A stretch of 64,000 nucleotides of DNA from Erythrobacter dokdonensis DSW-74 (GTDB lineage Bacteria; Pseudomonadota; Alphaproteobacteria; Sphingomonadales; Sphingomonadaceae): positions 372,001 through 436,000 of the forward strand of contig NZ_LZYB01000002.1 of the NCBI RefSeq assembly GCF_001677335.1, written 5' to 3'. The position numbers were made by a program, and so were the translations under genes. Below the pieces are notes generated by a model that searched no databases, had not been told where the DNA came from, and worked only from the letters and a program-made list of their open reading frames with translations. Positions 25,633 through 34,179 of this stretch are shown here, in pieces (positions within the stretch are counted from its first letter, which is position 1; the number at the start of each line of letters is the position of its first letter).

Positions 25633-26859
25633 ATGTCGGCAGCAAAATCCAGCACCGTCCTTGTCATCGGTGCCGGCGGGGTCAGCTCGGTCTGCGTCCA
25701 CAAGATGGCGTTCAACCCGGACATCTTCCCCGAAATCCACCTTGCCAGCCGCACCAAGTCGAAATGCGACGCGATTGCCGCGAGCGTGAAGGAGCGCTGC
25801 GGGCGCGATATCGCGACCTACGAGATCGACGCCGAGGAAGTCCCGGCGATGGTCAACCTGATCCGCAAGACAGGCGCAGGGTTAGTCGTCAATCTCGCGC
25901 TGCCCTATCAGGACCTGCCGATCATGGACGCCTGCCTTGAAGCGGGCGTCGATTACCTCGACACCGCGAATTACGAGCCCAAGGACGAGGCCAAGTTCGA
26001 ATACAAGTGGCAGTGGGCCTATCACGACCGCTACAAGGATGCAGGGTTGATGGCGCTGCTGGGTTCGGGCTTCGATCCGGGCGTCACATCCGTCTTCACG
26101 ATGTGGCTCAAGAAGCACAAGCTCAAGACCATCCGCCAGCTCGACATTCTCGATTGCAACGGCGGCGATCACGGCCAGCATTTCGCCACCAACTTCAACC
26201 CGGAAATCAACATCCGCGAAGTGACCGCGCCTGCGCGGCACTGGGAAGGTGGCGAGTGGGTCGAGACCCCTGCCATGTCGAACAAGGTGGCCTTCGACTT
26301 CGAGGCCGTGGGCCCGAAGAACATGTACCTGATGTATCACGAGGAGCTGGAAAGCCTCGCCAAGTTCGTCCCCGAACTGGAGCGCGCGCGCTTCTGGATG
26401 ACCTTTGGGGACCAGTACATCACGCACCTCACCGTGCTCCAGAATGTCGGCATGACCTCGATCGAGCCGGTCAAGTATCAGGGCAAGGACATCATCCCGC
26501 TGCAATTCCTCGCCGCCGTGCTGCCCAAGCCCGAAACGCTGGGCGAGACCACCAAGGGCAACACCAATATCGGCGTGATCGCGACCGGCGAGGCGCTCGA
26601 TGGCTCGGGCGAGAAGACGTTCTACATCAAGAACATCTGTTCGCACGAAGCCGCCTATGAGGAAACCGGCAACCAGGCTGTCAGCTACACCACCGGCGTG
26701 CCCGCGATGATCGGCGCGGCGATGATGGTGCAGGGCAAGTGGGCCGGCGAGGGCGTATTCAACATCGAACAGATGGACCCCGATCCCTTCATGGAGATGC
26801 TCAACGCGCACGGTTTGCCGTGGAGCGTCGAGGAAATGGACGGGCCGGTAGGATTCTGA
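25633..26859 (+). CDS. Carboxynorspermidine dehydrogenase (saccharopine dehydrogenase family)
   Basis: A 408-aa NAD(P)H-dependent enzyme that condenses aspartate semialdehyde with a diamine to carboxy(nor)spermidine. It has the Rossmann motif VLVIGAGGVSSVCVHKMA, then VNLALPYQDLPIMDACLEAG and GSGFDPGVTSVF, as in bacterial carboxynorspermidine synthases. It heads an operon whose third gene is carboxynorspermidine decarboxylase, the next enzyme of the route, which strongly supports the assignment over saccharopine dehydrogenase. Its stop shares one base with the next start (TGATG). Confidence 0.92.
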   Translation: MSAAKSSTVLVIGAGGVSSVCVHKMAFNPDIFPEIHLASRTKSKCDAIAASVKERCGRDIATYEIDAEEVPAMVNLIRKTGAGLVVNLALPYQDLPIMDACLEAGVDYLDTANYEPKDEAKFEYKWQWAYHDRYKDAGLMALLGSGFDPGVTSVFTMWLKKHKLKTIRQLDILDCNGGDHGQHFATNFNPEINIREVTAPARHWEGGEWVETPAMSNKVAFDFEAVGPKNMYLMYHEELESLAKFVPELERARFWMTFGDQYITHLTVLQNVGMTSIEPVKYQGKDIIPLQFLAAVLPKPETLGETTKGNTNIGVIATGEALDGSGEKTFYIKNICSHEAAYEETGNQAVSYTTGVPAMIGAAMMVQGKWAGEGVFNIEQMDPDPFMEMLNAHGLPWSVEEMDGPVGF

Positions 26860-27866
26860 TGAGCGACAAGAGCATCCTTACTCGTCGCGGGTTCATTGGC
26901 GCCTCATCGGCTGCCGCAGGGTTGGCGGCCACCACGCGGCTTTCGGCGCAAGCCGGGGCGGGTGTCGGCGGAAAAGCAACCGGCCCCTTCATTCTCACGA
27001 CATGGGACTTTGGCCCCGGCGCGAACGAGGAAGGTTGGCCGATCATCGCGGCTGGTGGTTCGGCGCTTGATGCGGTTGAGAAAGCCATCAATTACGTCGA
27101 GCTGCTCCCCGATGAATACTGGGTAGGCTATGGGGGGGTCCCCAACGAAGTGGGTGAGACCACGCTTGATGCGACGATCCTGTGGGGTCCAACCCATGAT
27201 TGGGGCGGCGTGGGGTGCCTGAAGCGGGTCAAGCGCGCCATCTCTGTCGCGCGCAAGGTCATGGAGGAGACGCAGCACACGTTGATCGTCGGTGATGATG
27301 CAACGCGGTTTGCTGCGCGCATGGGGTTTGCCGAGACCTCGCTTACCAATGTCCGTTCACAAACCAGGTGGGAGGAATGGGCGGCCAAAGGTGAGCCCAC
27401 CGACGCCTTTAATCCGGAGCCTATCGGAACGCCCGACGGCTTGCCGGGGCATGACACAGTCGGCACCATTGCGGTTGACGCGGACGGCAACCTTAGCGTC
27501 GGATGTTCTACCAACGGGCGCGAGTTCAAGATCCCGGGCCGTGTGGGCGATTCGCCGATCCCCGGTGCGGGCTCCTATGGCGATCAGGAGGTCGGCGGCG
27601 CGGTTGCGACAGGCAATGGCGATGTCATGATGCGCTTTTTGCCATGCTATCACGCGGTCGAGCTTATGCGGCACGGGATGCCGCCGCAGCTCGCTTGCGA
27701 GGCTGCGATCAAGCGGATCACCGACCGTGGGTACCAGTTCGGCGGCGGTATGGCGGCGATCGGTATGGACGGCCGGCATGGCGGAGCGCAGGCCGGGTGG
27801 GAAACCGAAGGCTTCAGCTATTCTGTGCGCGATGCGAGCGGAAATGTGAAAGTGCCGGTGGTCTGA
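26859..27866 (+). CDS. Tat-exported glycosylasparaginase-type Ntn hydrolase
   Basis: A 335-aa N-terminal-nucleophile hydrolase of the N4-(beta-N-acetylglucosaminyl)-L-asparaginase family. The autocleavage site is HDTVGTIAVD, with T200 as the predicted nucleophile, and the C-terminal half has GSYGDQEVGGAVATGNGD. The N-terminus SILTRRGFIGASSAAAG is a twin-arginine signal, so the folded enzyme is exported. It overlaps both neighbours by one base (TGATG at each end), so it is translated with the polyamine genes although no known polyamine step needs it. Its third-base composition looks less GC-biased than its neighbours. Confidence 0.88.
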   Translation: MSDKSILTRRGFIGASSAAAGLAATTRLSAQAGAGVGGKATGPFILTTWDFGPGANEEGWPIIAAGGSALDAVEKAINYVELLPDEYWVGYGGVPNEVGETTLDATILWGPTHDWGGVGCLKRVKRAISVARKVMEETQHTLIVGDDATRFAARMGFAETSLTNVRSQTRWEEWAAKGEPTDAFNPEPIGTPDGLPGHDTVGTIAVDADGNLSVGCSTNGREFKIPGRVGDSPIPGAGSYGDQEVGGAVATGNGDVMMRFLPCYHAVELMRHGMPPQLACEAAIKRITDRGYQFGGGMAAIGMDGRHGGAQAGWETEGFSYSVRDASGNVKVPVV

Positions 27867-29059
27867 TGCAAACCAAAGCAGGTGATCCGGGCGCTTTCGC
27901 CCATTTCGATCTGTCGCGCGTCGACAGCCCCGCCTTCGTGGTCGATGCCGCCAAGCTGCGCGCCAATTGCCGCGTGCTGGCCGGTGTGCGCGATGCAGCT
28001 GCGGCCGACGGGGCCGATATCAAGGTTTTCGCGGCATTGAAGGCGTTCTCGATGTTCTCGGTCGCGCCGATCGTCGGCGAATATCTCGACGGGGTTTCGA
28101 CCTCGGGCCTGTGGGAAGCGCGGCTCGCATCCGAGTTCTACGACGGCGAGATCGCCACATACTCGGCTGCCTTCAAGCCCGAGGAGCTGGAGGAGATCTG
28201 TCGCCTCTCCGATCACGTGATCTTCAACTCGCCCGGCCAGCACCAGCGCGCACGGCTGATCCTCGAACAGGCCGCCGCCAACGGTGCGCCGGTCAGCGTC
28301 GGCTTGCGCATCAATCCGCAGGTAGCCACCGGCGAGGTCGCCAAATATGACCCCAGCGCCCCCGGCTCGCGCCTCGGCTATCCGCTCGACCAGCTCACAG
28401 AAGAAGACATGGAAGGGATCGAGGGCATCCATTTCCACAACCTGTGCGAACAGGATTTCGAGCCGCTGCGCCAGACTTGGGACCGCGTGTTCGACGCGAT
28501 CGAGCCGTATTTTGACCAGCTCAAGTGGATCAACATGGGCGGCGGCCACCATATCACCCGCGCCGATTACCAGCGCGAGGAGCTGGTCGAATTCCTGAAG
28601 GACGCGGCCGAGGATACCGGTTGCCAGATCATCCTCGAACCCGGCGAGGCGGTGGCGCTCGATGCCGGAATTCTGGTCGGCACGCTGCTCGATACGCACT
28701 TCAATGAAATGCCGGTGGGGATCACCGATATCTCGGCCACCTGCCACATGCCCGACGTGCTCGAGGCGCCCTATCGCCCGGCTATGCTGGGAGAGCTGAC
28801 CGATCCCGCGATCATCCCGATCCGCCTTGGCGGGCCGTCCTGCCTCGCTGGCGACGTGATCGGCGATTATCGCCTGCCCGTGCCCGCCGAACCCGGGGCG
28901 CGTTTCGCCTTCCTCGACCAGGCGCATTACTCGATGGTCAAGACCAACACCTTCAACGGTGTGGCGCTGCCGAGCATCTGGCTGTGGGACAGCGAAACCG
29001 ATGCGCTCGACTGTATCAAGCGCTTCGACTACGAGGATTTCAGGGATCGACTGAGCTGA
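27866..29059 (+). CDS. nspC: Carboxynorspermidine decarboxylase
   Basis: A 397-aa alanine-racemase-fold PLP decarboxylase that converts carboxy(nor)spermidine to (nor)spermidine. The PLP lysine is K59 in FAALKAFSMFSV. The glycine-rich phosphate site is NMGGGHHITR, and the C-terminal acidic/Cys motif is GGPSCLAGD. The start at 27866 overlaps the preceding stop. With the dehydrogenase upstream this supplies spermidine or norspermidine independently of S-adenosylmethionine decarboxylase. Confidence 0.93.
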   Translation: MQTKAGDPGAFAHFDLSRVDSPAFVVDAAKLRANCRVLAGVRDAAAADGADIKVFAALKAFSMFSVAPIVGEYLDGVSTSGLWEARLASEFYDGEIATYSAAFKPEELEEICRLSDHVIFNSPGQHQRARLILEQAAANGAPVSVGLRINPQVATGEVAKYDPSAPGSRLGYPLDQLTEEDMEGIEGIHFHNLCEQDFEPLRQTWDRVFDAIEPYFDQLKWINMGGGHHITRADYQREELVEFLKDAAEDTGCQIILEPGEAVALDAGILVGTLLDTHFNEMPVGITDISATCHMPDVLEAPYRPAMLGELTDPAIIPIRLGGPSCLAGDVIGDYRLPVPAEPGARFAFLDQAHYSMVKTNTFNGVALPSIWLWDSETDALDCIKRFDYEDFRDRLS

Positions 29060-29096
29060 ACCCGGGCGCGCCCGGCCGGCGCTTGCGGGAGGCACT

Positions 29097-29627
29097 ATGA
29101 AATTCGTTCCGATCATCGCGGCATGCGCGCTTGCGCTCGCGATTGGTGCGCCTGCGCGTGCACAGGACTATGCGGGCGACCGCGTGAAGGCTTCGGTCGG
29201 CGCGGCCGATCTGGCCGCGATTGTCGGCTCTCTGGGCCATCAGGTGCTTGAGGAAGGCGAGGGCGAGGAGGTTCTGGTGCTGGCCGAGAACCCGGACCAG
29301 CTGCGCTATGTCCTGCTCGGCACTGCCTGCGACATGGACGTTGTGCCCGGCTGTCAGGGCGTGCTGATGCAGGTGCAGTTCGATCTGCCGCCGGCCACGA
29401 CCTACGAGACCGTGGCCGCGACCAACCTCAATTTCGCCGCGCTTAACGTGTGGGTCGATTTCGAGGAGAAGTCACTGGGCTTCACCCGCTACGTGGTGCT
29501 CGACCAGGGTGTCACCATGGCGAACATCCGCGCCAATGTGGAGGTCTTGCTGGCACTGGTGGCCGAAGCCTACCCGTTGGCTGCCGGCGAGCCGGAGCAG
29601 ACGGACATTGGCGCGTCGAGCGCCTAG
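29097..29627 (+). CDS. YbjN domain-containing secreted protein
   Basis: A 176-aa protein with a signal peptide (MKFVPIIAACALALAIGAPARAQ by position, cleavage near residue 22). A YbjN-type domain follows, recognisable from FAALNVWVDFEEKSLGF and YVVLDQGVTMANIRANVEVL. YbjN-fold proteins resemble type III secretion chaperones, but a secreted one more likely acts as a periplasmic binding or folding factor. It starts 38 nt after the decarboxylase. The stop overlaps the convergent DUF3137 gene stop (CTAG). Confidence 0.75.
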   Translation: MKFVPIIAACALALAIGAPARAQDYAGDRVKASVGAADLAAIVGSLGHQVLEEGEGEEVLVLAENPDQLRYVLLGTACDMDVVPGCQGVLMQVQFDLPPATTYETVAATNLNFAALNVWVDFEEKSLGFTRYVVLDQGVTMANIRANVEVLLALVAEAYPLAAGEPEQTDIGASSA

Positions 29628-30703
29628 AGTCCCTTTCGGCCAAAGCCGCCCGCGCGCGGCATGGCCGCGACCGGCCTTTCGTTTTCGAGCATGCCCGTAT
29701 CTGCTTGGGGCAGGTTGCCGGAGGGGCTTGCACCGGGGGGGATTGCCTCGCCCATGGTCCGGCCGCGTTCGTTCTGGTTGATCGCCAGCGCAAGCCCTGC
29801 CAGCGCCGCGATCTGGTCGGCGGTTTCCTCGGCGCGCATCCGGTCCTCGTCCGGGTTCATCGTGCCGCTTTCGAACAGGTTGCTGCTTTCGACCGCGAGG
29901 ATGACATCGCCCCGGGCAAACAGGGCGCGCATTTCCTTGGCGCCGAAAGCCGTCTCCAGCCGCAGCAGGTGCTCGATATAGGAAGGATGCACCAGCACGC
30001 GCGCTTCGACCTGATCATCGCTGAACAGGGTGAATTTCTCGGCGAAAGCGGGGTGGACCTGATCGACCAGATCGAGCCGGTGACCCTTGAAGCTGACACT
30101 GTCCGCATCGCTGCCGAGCCCGAACCACTTGCGATGCTTGCCCGCGCGTTGCAGCAGGCTGGTCGAGCGGAACGGTCGCCCGAAGCCCATCTCGATGATC
30201 ACCCCCCGGAATACCGTGACCCAGCGCCGGTTGCGGCCTGAGCCGCGGCGTTCCTCGCAATGCGCCTCGTAGAGGTTGAAGCTGTGCCCTTCGAGCATGC
30301 CGTGCCAGCGATCCTCGCAGCGCACGCGCTGGTGCGAGGGGACGAGCCCGTAACGTTTGGCCGCCTCGAATTCCGCGCCCGGTTCGACCTCGTGCGAATA
30401 GGATATGCCAAGGCTTGCGGCGATCGCGGAATTGATCCCGATCTTGATCGCCTCCTTGGCCTCGGCAATCGGCTGGTAGCCCCACACGACCGCGCCGATA
30501 ATGGCGATGAAGCTCGCAATGCTGCGCGATCCGAAATCCCACACTTCGCCGAACCACAGGAAGGCCAGCACCGGCATCAGCCCAGCGGCCGCCCATGTCC
30601 AGCGGCTGGCGGCGCGCTCCTTGGCCTGGCTGCGCATGCCGGTCTGACCGGCGAGCCACTGGCCGAGGTCCCCTTGCATCAGATGTCCGACATTTGCGCG
30701 CAT
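29624..30703 (-). CDS. DUF3137 membrane protein
   Basis: A 359-aa protein with two hydrophobic segments near residues 36-75 (AAAGLMPVLAFLWFG; IASFIAIIGAVVWGY), then a soluble DUF3137 region containing RWHGMLEGHSFNLYEAHCEE and FRGVIIEMGF. The C-terminus is Pro/Gly-rich and low in complexity. Genes for this family are often beside lemA, and lemA is divergently transcribed 86 bp away here. The molecular function is unknown. Confidence 0.82.
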   Translation of the reverse strand: MRANVGHLMQGDLGQWLAGQTGMRSQAKERAASRWTWAAAGLMPVLAFLWFGEVWDFGSRSIASFIAIIGAVVWGYQPIAEAKEAIKIGINSAIAASLGISYSHEVEPGAEFEAAKRYGLVPSHQRVRCEDRWHGMLEGHSFNLYEAHCEERRGSGRNRRWVTVFRGVIIEMGFGRPFRSTSLLQRAGKHRKWFGLGSDADSVSFKGHRLDLVDQVHPAFAEKFTLFSDDQVEARVLVHPSYIEHLLRLETAFGAKEMRALFARGDVILAVESSNLFESGTMNPDEDRMRAEETADQIAALAGLALAINQNERGRTMGEAIPPGASPSGNLPQADTGMLENERPVAAMPRAGGFGRKGL

Positions 30704-30789
30704 GCTCAGCGCCCTAACGCGATCTTGTGTGCAATCCCTTAACGATTGCGCCCTATGCTGACCGCCAAGCTAAAGGGAGCTGATGCATC

Positions 30790-31362
30790 ATGGTTGATAT
30801 TCTCGGCTGGTTCTGGACTTCGGCGATCCTTGTGATCGCGGTTGCTCTCGTGCTGCTGTTGATCGGCATCTACAACACGCTCGTGCGTCTGCGGCAGAAC
30901 GTGCGGCAGGGCGTGGCGGATATTGATGCACAGCTGCGCCAGCGGCATGACCTTATTCCCAATCTGGTCGAGACGGTTAAGGGCTACGCCGGGCACGAGG
31001 CCGGCACGCTCGAAGCGGTGATCGCGGCGCGCAATGCCGCGGCGCGGGGCGAGCCGTCCTCGCGCAGCGAACAGCAGCTGCGGGTCGCGCTCGACAACCT
31101 GCTTGCGCTTGGCGAGGCCTATCCCGATCTCAAGGCTTCAGCCAATTTCCAGGTGCTCCAGAGCGAACTGGCCGATGTCGAGGACAAGCTGGCCGCTGCC
31201 CGCCGCGCGCTCAACGCGGCTACCGCCCGCTTCAATTCCGCGCGCGAATCTTTCCCGGCGGTGCTGTTTGCGGGTCTCCTCGGATTCGGCGAGGCGGACT
31301 TCCACCGGCTCGACGACAGCGAGAAGGGCAGCGTCGACCAGGTGCCACGGATCGCCTTCTGA
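30790..31362 (+). CDS. LemA family protein
   Basis: A 190-aa protein with one N-terminal membrane helix (about residues 8-28) and a soluble helical-bundle domain. The signature is YNTLVRLRQNVRQGVADIDA followed by QRHDLIPNLVETVKGYA. The C-terminal half contains FNSARESFPAVLFAGLLGF. LemA proteins are widespread and their role is unclear. The divergent DUF3137 gene is its usual partner. A strong terminator follows. Confidence 0.92.
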   Translation: MVDILGWFWTSAILVIAVALVLLLIGIYNTLVRLRQNVRQGVADIDAQLRQRHDLIPNLVETVKGYAGHEAGTLEAVIAARNAAARGEPSSRSEQQLRVALDNLLALGEAYPDLKASANFQVLQSELADVEDKLAAARRALNAATARFNSARESFPAVLFAGLLGFGEADFHRLDDSEKGSVDQVPRIAF

Positions 31363-31432
31363 GTGCGACGGAACGTGCAGAAAAACAGGAACAATTTCGT
31401 CGCTCTCCGTTGAAAGAGCATGATCAGTCTTC

Positions 31433-31468
31433 AAAAAATGACCCCCCGCCCCGTGCGGGGGTTTTTTT
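31433..31468 (+). terminator. Rho-independent terminator after lemA
   Basis: CCCCCGC and GCGGGGG form a 7-bp stem with a 5-nt loop, followed by seven T residues and preceded by a run of six A. It lies about 80 nt after the lemA stop and insulates the decarboxylase gene downstream. Confidence 0.88.
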
Positions 31469-31588
31469 CGTTTGCATTTTGGCCCCCAGACCCTAAATGC
31501 GCGCTTCCGCTGCCCCAAGGGGACTTCCAAACCGCAAGGCAGCTTGTCGTTTTATGGTTTCAACAAACCGTTTTGGGGGTCCCTTGAG

Positions 31589-32794
31589 TTGCACATCTAT
31601 CCCGATGCCAAGGCTGTAGTCCGCGACCTTCGTCCGGACGAACCCGTTATCCTCAACCGTCCGCATGCTGCGCGGAGGGCCGCCCGCTTCTTTGTCGAGA
31701 AGTTTCCGGGCAAGGTGCTCTATGCGGTGAAGGCAAATCCCGCACCCGATCTCATCCAGGTGCTTTGGGATGCAGGCGTGACGCATTACGATGTCGCCTC
31801 GATTGCCGAGGTGCGGCTGGTGCGCGGTCTGCTGCCGCAGGCGGTGCTGTGCTTCATGCACCCGGTAAAGACCACCGCGGCGATCGCGGAGGCCTATTTC
31901 GAGCACGGCGTGCGCACTTTCAGCCTCGATTCACTCGAAGAGCTGGAAAAGATCGTCGATGCCTGCCGCAATCCCGAAACCGGCGAGGCCGCGCGGGACC
32001 TGCGCCTGTGTGTCCGGCTGCGCGTGTCGAGCGAATATTCCGAGCTCAGCCTCGCGTCGAAGTTCGGCTGCGACCTGATCGAAGCGCCCGCGCTGCTCCA
32101 GCAGGCCCGCCAGCATTGCGACTGGCTGGGTGTGTGCTTCCACGTCGGCAGCCAGGCGATGACCCCGTTCGCCTTCGTGCAGGCGATGGACCGCACCCGT
32201 GCGGCGATTGCCGAGGCATCGGTGGTGATCGACATGGTCGACGTGGGCGGCGGCTTTCCGAGCGCCTATCCCGGCCTCGAACCGCCGCCGATGGAAGATT
32301 ATTTCGCGATTATCGCCCGTCACTTCGAAGCCCTGCCGATCGCCTACAACGCCGAGCTGTGGTGCGAGCCGGGCCGCGCGCTGTCGGCCGAATACAGCTC
32401 GATGATCGTGCAGGTGAACAAGCGCCGGGGCGAGGAGCTCTACATCAATGACGGCGCCTATGGCGCGCTCTATGATGCGGCGCATGTGGCATGGCGTTTC
32501 CCGGTGCGTGCGCTGGAGGACGACCTGATCGAGGAAGACGGCGATTTCGCCTTCTACGGGCCGACCTGCGACGATGCCGACTACATGAAGGGGCCGTTTG
32601 CACTTCCGGCGGACATTCAGGCAGGCGACTATATCGAGGTCGGGATGCTGGGCGCTTATGGCGCGGCGATGAAGACCGGCTTCAACGGGTTCGGCGCGGC
32701 GCAGGTGGTGATCGTGCAGGACGAGCCGATGATGAGCCTGTTCGACGGCAGCCGCGTGCGCGAGGCAGCCGACAATGTGGTCAGCCTGCGCTAG
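31589..32794 (+). CDS. Type III PLP-dependent ornithine/lysine decarboxylase
   Basis: A 401-aa alanine-racemase-fold decarboxylase that would make putrescine or cadaverine. The PLP lysine is K48 in YAVKANPAP, the glycine-rich phosphate site is VDVGGGFPSAYPG, and the C-terminal dimer-interface motif is YGPTCDDADYMKG. No in-frame ATG lies at the N-terminus: I chose TTG at 31589 (protein MHIYPDAKAVVRDLRP). A frame extends upstream to a TTG at 31472, right after the terminator, but that extension does not resemble the family. Together with the carboxynorspermidine genes it completes a diamine-to-triamine route. Confidence 0.88.
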   Translation: MHIYPDAKAVVRDLRPDEPVILNRPHAARRAARFFVEKFPGKVLYAVKANPAPDLIQVLWDAGVTHYDVASIAEVRLVRGLLPQAVLCFMHPVKTTAAIAEAYFEHGVRTFSLDSLEELEKIVDACRNPETGEAARDLRLCVRLRVSSEYSELSLASKFGCDLIEAPALLQQARQHCDWLGVCFHVGSQAMTPFAFVQAMDRTRAAIAEASVVIDMVDVGGGFPSAYPGLEPPPMEDYFAIIARHFEALPIAYNAELWCEPGRALSAEYSSMIVQVNKRRGEELYINDGAYGALYDAAHVAWRFPVRALEDDLIEEDGDFAFYGPTCDDADYMKGPFALPADIQAGDYIEVGMLGAYGAAMKTGFNGFGAAQVVIVQDEPMMSLFDGSRVREAADNVVSLR

Positions 32795-32906
32795 GGCGCG
32801 CCCGAGCTTACCGTTTCGGCCAAACACCAGGACGCCGGGGCAACCATGTTGCTCCGGCGTTTCTGCATACGCCAGTCAGGAAAAACCGCCCGTGAGCGGA
32901 GGAAAT

Positions 32907-32983
32907 TGGTCGGGGAGAGAGGATTCGAACCTCCGGCCCCTGCCTCCCGAAGACAGTGCTCTACCAGGCTGAGCTACTCCCCG
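32907..32983 (-). tRNA. tRNA-Pro (anticodon CGG)
   Basis: A 77-nt cloverleaf on the minus strand: acceptor CGGGGAG pairs with CTCCCCG, the D-arm starts GCTC-AGCCTGGTA-GAGC, and the anticodon loop TTCGGGA gives CGG. The T-loop is TTCGAAT and CCA is encoded. It reads CCG proline codons, which are frequent in this GC-rich genome. Confidence 0.96.
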
Positions 32984-33096
32984 ACCGTGTCGGCTCCGCA
33001 AGGGCAAAACCCCGGTGCGGATCGAGGCAAGGCGCGCCCTATAGGTGTGGATGAGCACAGTGGCAAGCGGGCAATTGCGCTCTTATAGTCACCCGC

Positions 33097-34065
33097 ATGG
33101 CCAGCGCAGCGATTCCCCTTTCCGACGGCGGCAAACCGCATCCCGAACAGCAATATCTCGATCTGATGAAGACCATCTGGGAGACGGGCAGCGAGCGGCA
33201 GGATCGTACCGGCGTGGGCACGCGCTCGATCTGCGGGGCGGTGCTGCGATTCGATCTGGCGGACGGGGCCATGCCGCTGATCACCACCAAGCGGGTCTAC
33301 TGGAAGACCGCGACGCGCGAATTGCTGTGGTTCCTCACCGGCGAAACCAATATTCGCCCGCTGGTGCTGCAAGGCGTGAAAATCTGGAACGAATGGCCCC
33401 ACGCCAATTATGTCCGCCAGACCGGCGAGGATATCGCTCTGGATGATTTCGTTGCGCGAATCGCCGATGACGAAGCCTTCGCTGCGCGCTGGGGCGATCT
33501 CGGGCCGGTCTACGGCAAGCAGTGGGTCGACTGGCCGACCTATCGTTATCGGCCTGATGGCCTCTACGAAAAGGGCGAGGGGATCAATCAGGTCGCGCAG
33601 CTGATCGAAAGCCTGCGGACCAGCCCCGGCAGCCGCCGGCACATCATCGAAGGCTGGAACGTCGCCGAACTTGACCGCATGGCCCTGCCGCCGTGCCACA
33701 AGACCTACCAGTTCCATGTCGCGGGCGAGGGTGAGAGCGCGCGGCTCAACTGCCTGCTCTACCAGCGCAGCTGCGATGTCGCGCTCGGCCTGCCTTTCAA
33801 CTTGTGGTCAGCTGCGCTTCTGACGCGGATGATTGCGCAGCAGGTCGGGATGCAGCCGGGCGAGCTGGTGTGGATGGGCGGGGACGTTCACCTCTACCTC
33901 AATCACGCCCATCTGATCGAGGAACAGCTGTCCCGCGCGCCGCAGGGCCAACCCAGGCTCGAGATTGTGCGCCACCCGGAAACAATATTCGATTACGCGA
34001 TAGAGGATTTCGTGGTGCATGATTACGTGCCGCTGGCTCCGATCAAGGCCCCCGTTGCGGTGTGA
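33097..34065 (+). CDS. thyA: Thymidylate synthase
   Basis: A 322-aa thymidylate synthase methylating dUMP to dTMP with methylenetetrahydrofolate. The catalytic Cys is C200 in LPPCHKTYQF. RTGVGT, LLWFLTGETNI, GPVYGKQW and the dUMP-binding RSCDVALGLPFN are present. It is longer than the 264-aa E. coli enzyme because of an insertion of about 55 residues after WNEWPHANYVRQTG; this insertion occurs in many other species. No dihydrofolate reductase gene follows. Confidence 0.97.
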   Translation: MASAAIPLSDGGKPHPEQQYLDLMKTIWETGSERQDRTGVGTRSICGAVLRFDLADGAMPLITTKRVYWKTATRELLWFLTGETNIRPLVLQGVKIWNEWPHANYVRQTGEDIALDDFVARIADDEAFAARWGDLGPVYGKQWVDWPTYRYRPDGLYEKGEGINQVAQLIESLRTSPGSRRHIIEGWNVAELDRMALPPCHKTYQFHVAGEGESARLNCLLYQRSCDVALGLPFNLWSAALLTRMIAQQVGMQPGELVWMGGDVHLYLNHAHLIEEQLSRAPQGQPRLEIVRHPETIFDYAIEDFVVHDYVPLAPIKAPVAV

Positions 34066-34083
34066 CATTCGCCCATGCGTCAC

Positions 34084-34127
34084 GCTTGACCGCACTCGGG
34101 CGCTGAAATAAAAATACACGGTCAAGC
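34084..34127 (+). promoter_or_regulatory. Candidate promoter and operator of the branched-chain dehydrogenase operon
   Basis: GCTTGACCG and CGGTCAAGC form a perfect 9-bp inverted repeat with a 26-nt spacer. The left arm contains a -35-like TTGACC at 34086 and, 17 nt further, an AT-rich TAAAAA at 34109. A regulator bound to both arms would straddle the promoter. The E1-alpha start follows at 34180. Confidence 0.5.
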
Positions 34128-34179
34128 AATGATTGCACTCGCCTGAGGGCGGGGTGCGAAGCAAGGGGAGAGCGCTGTC

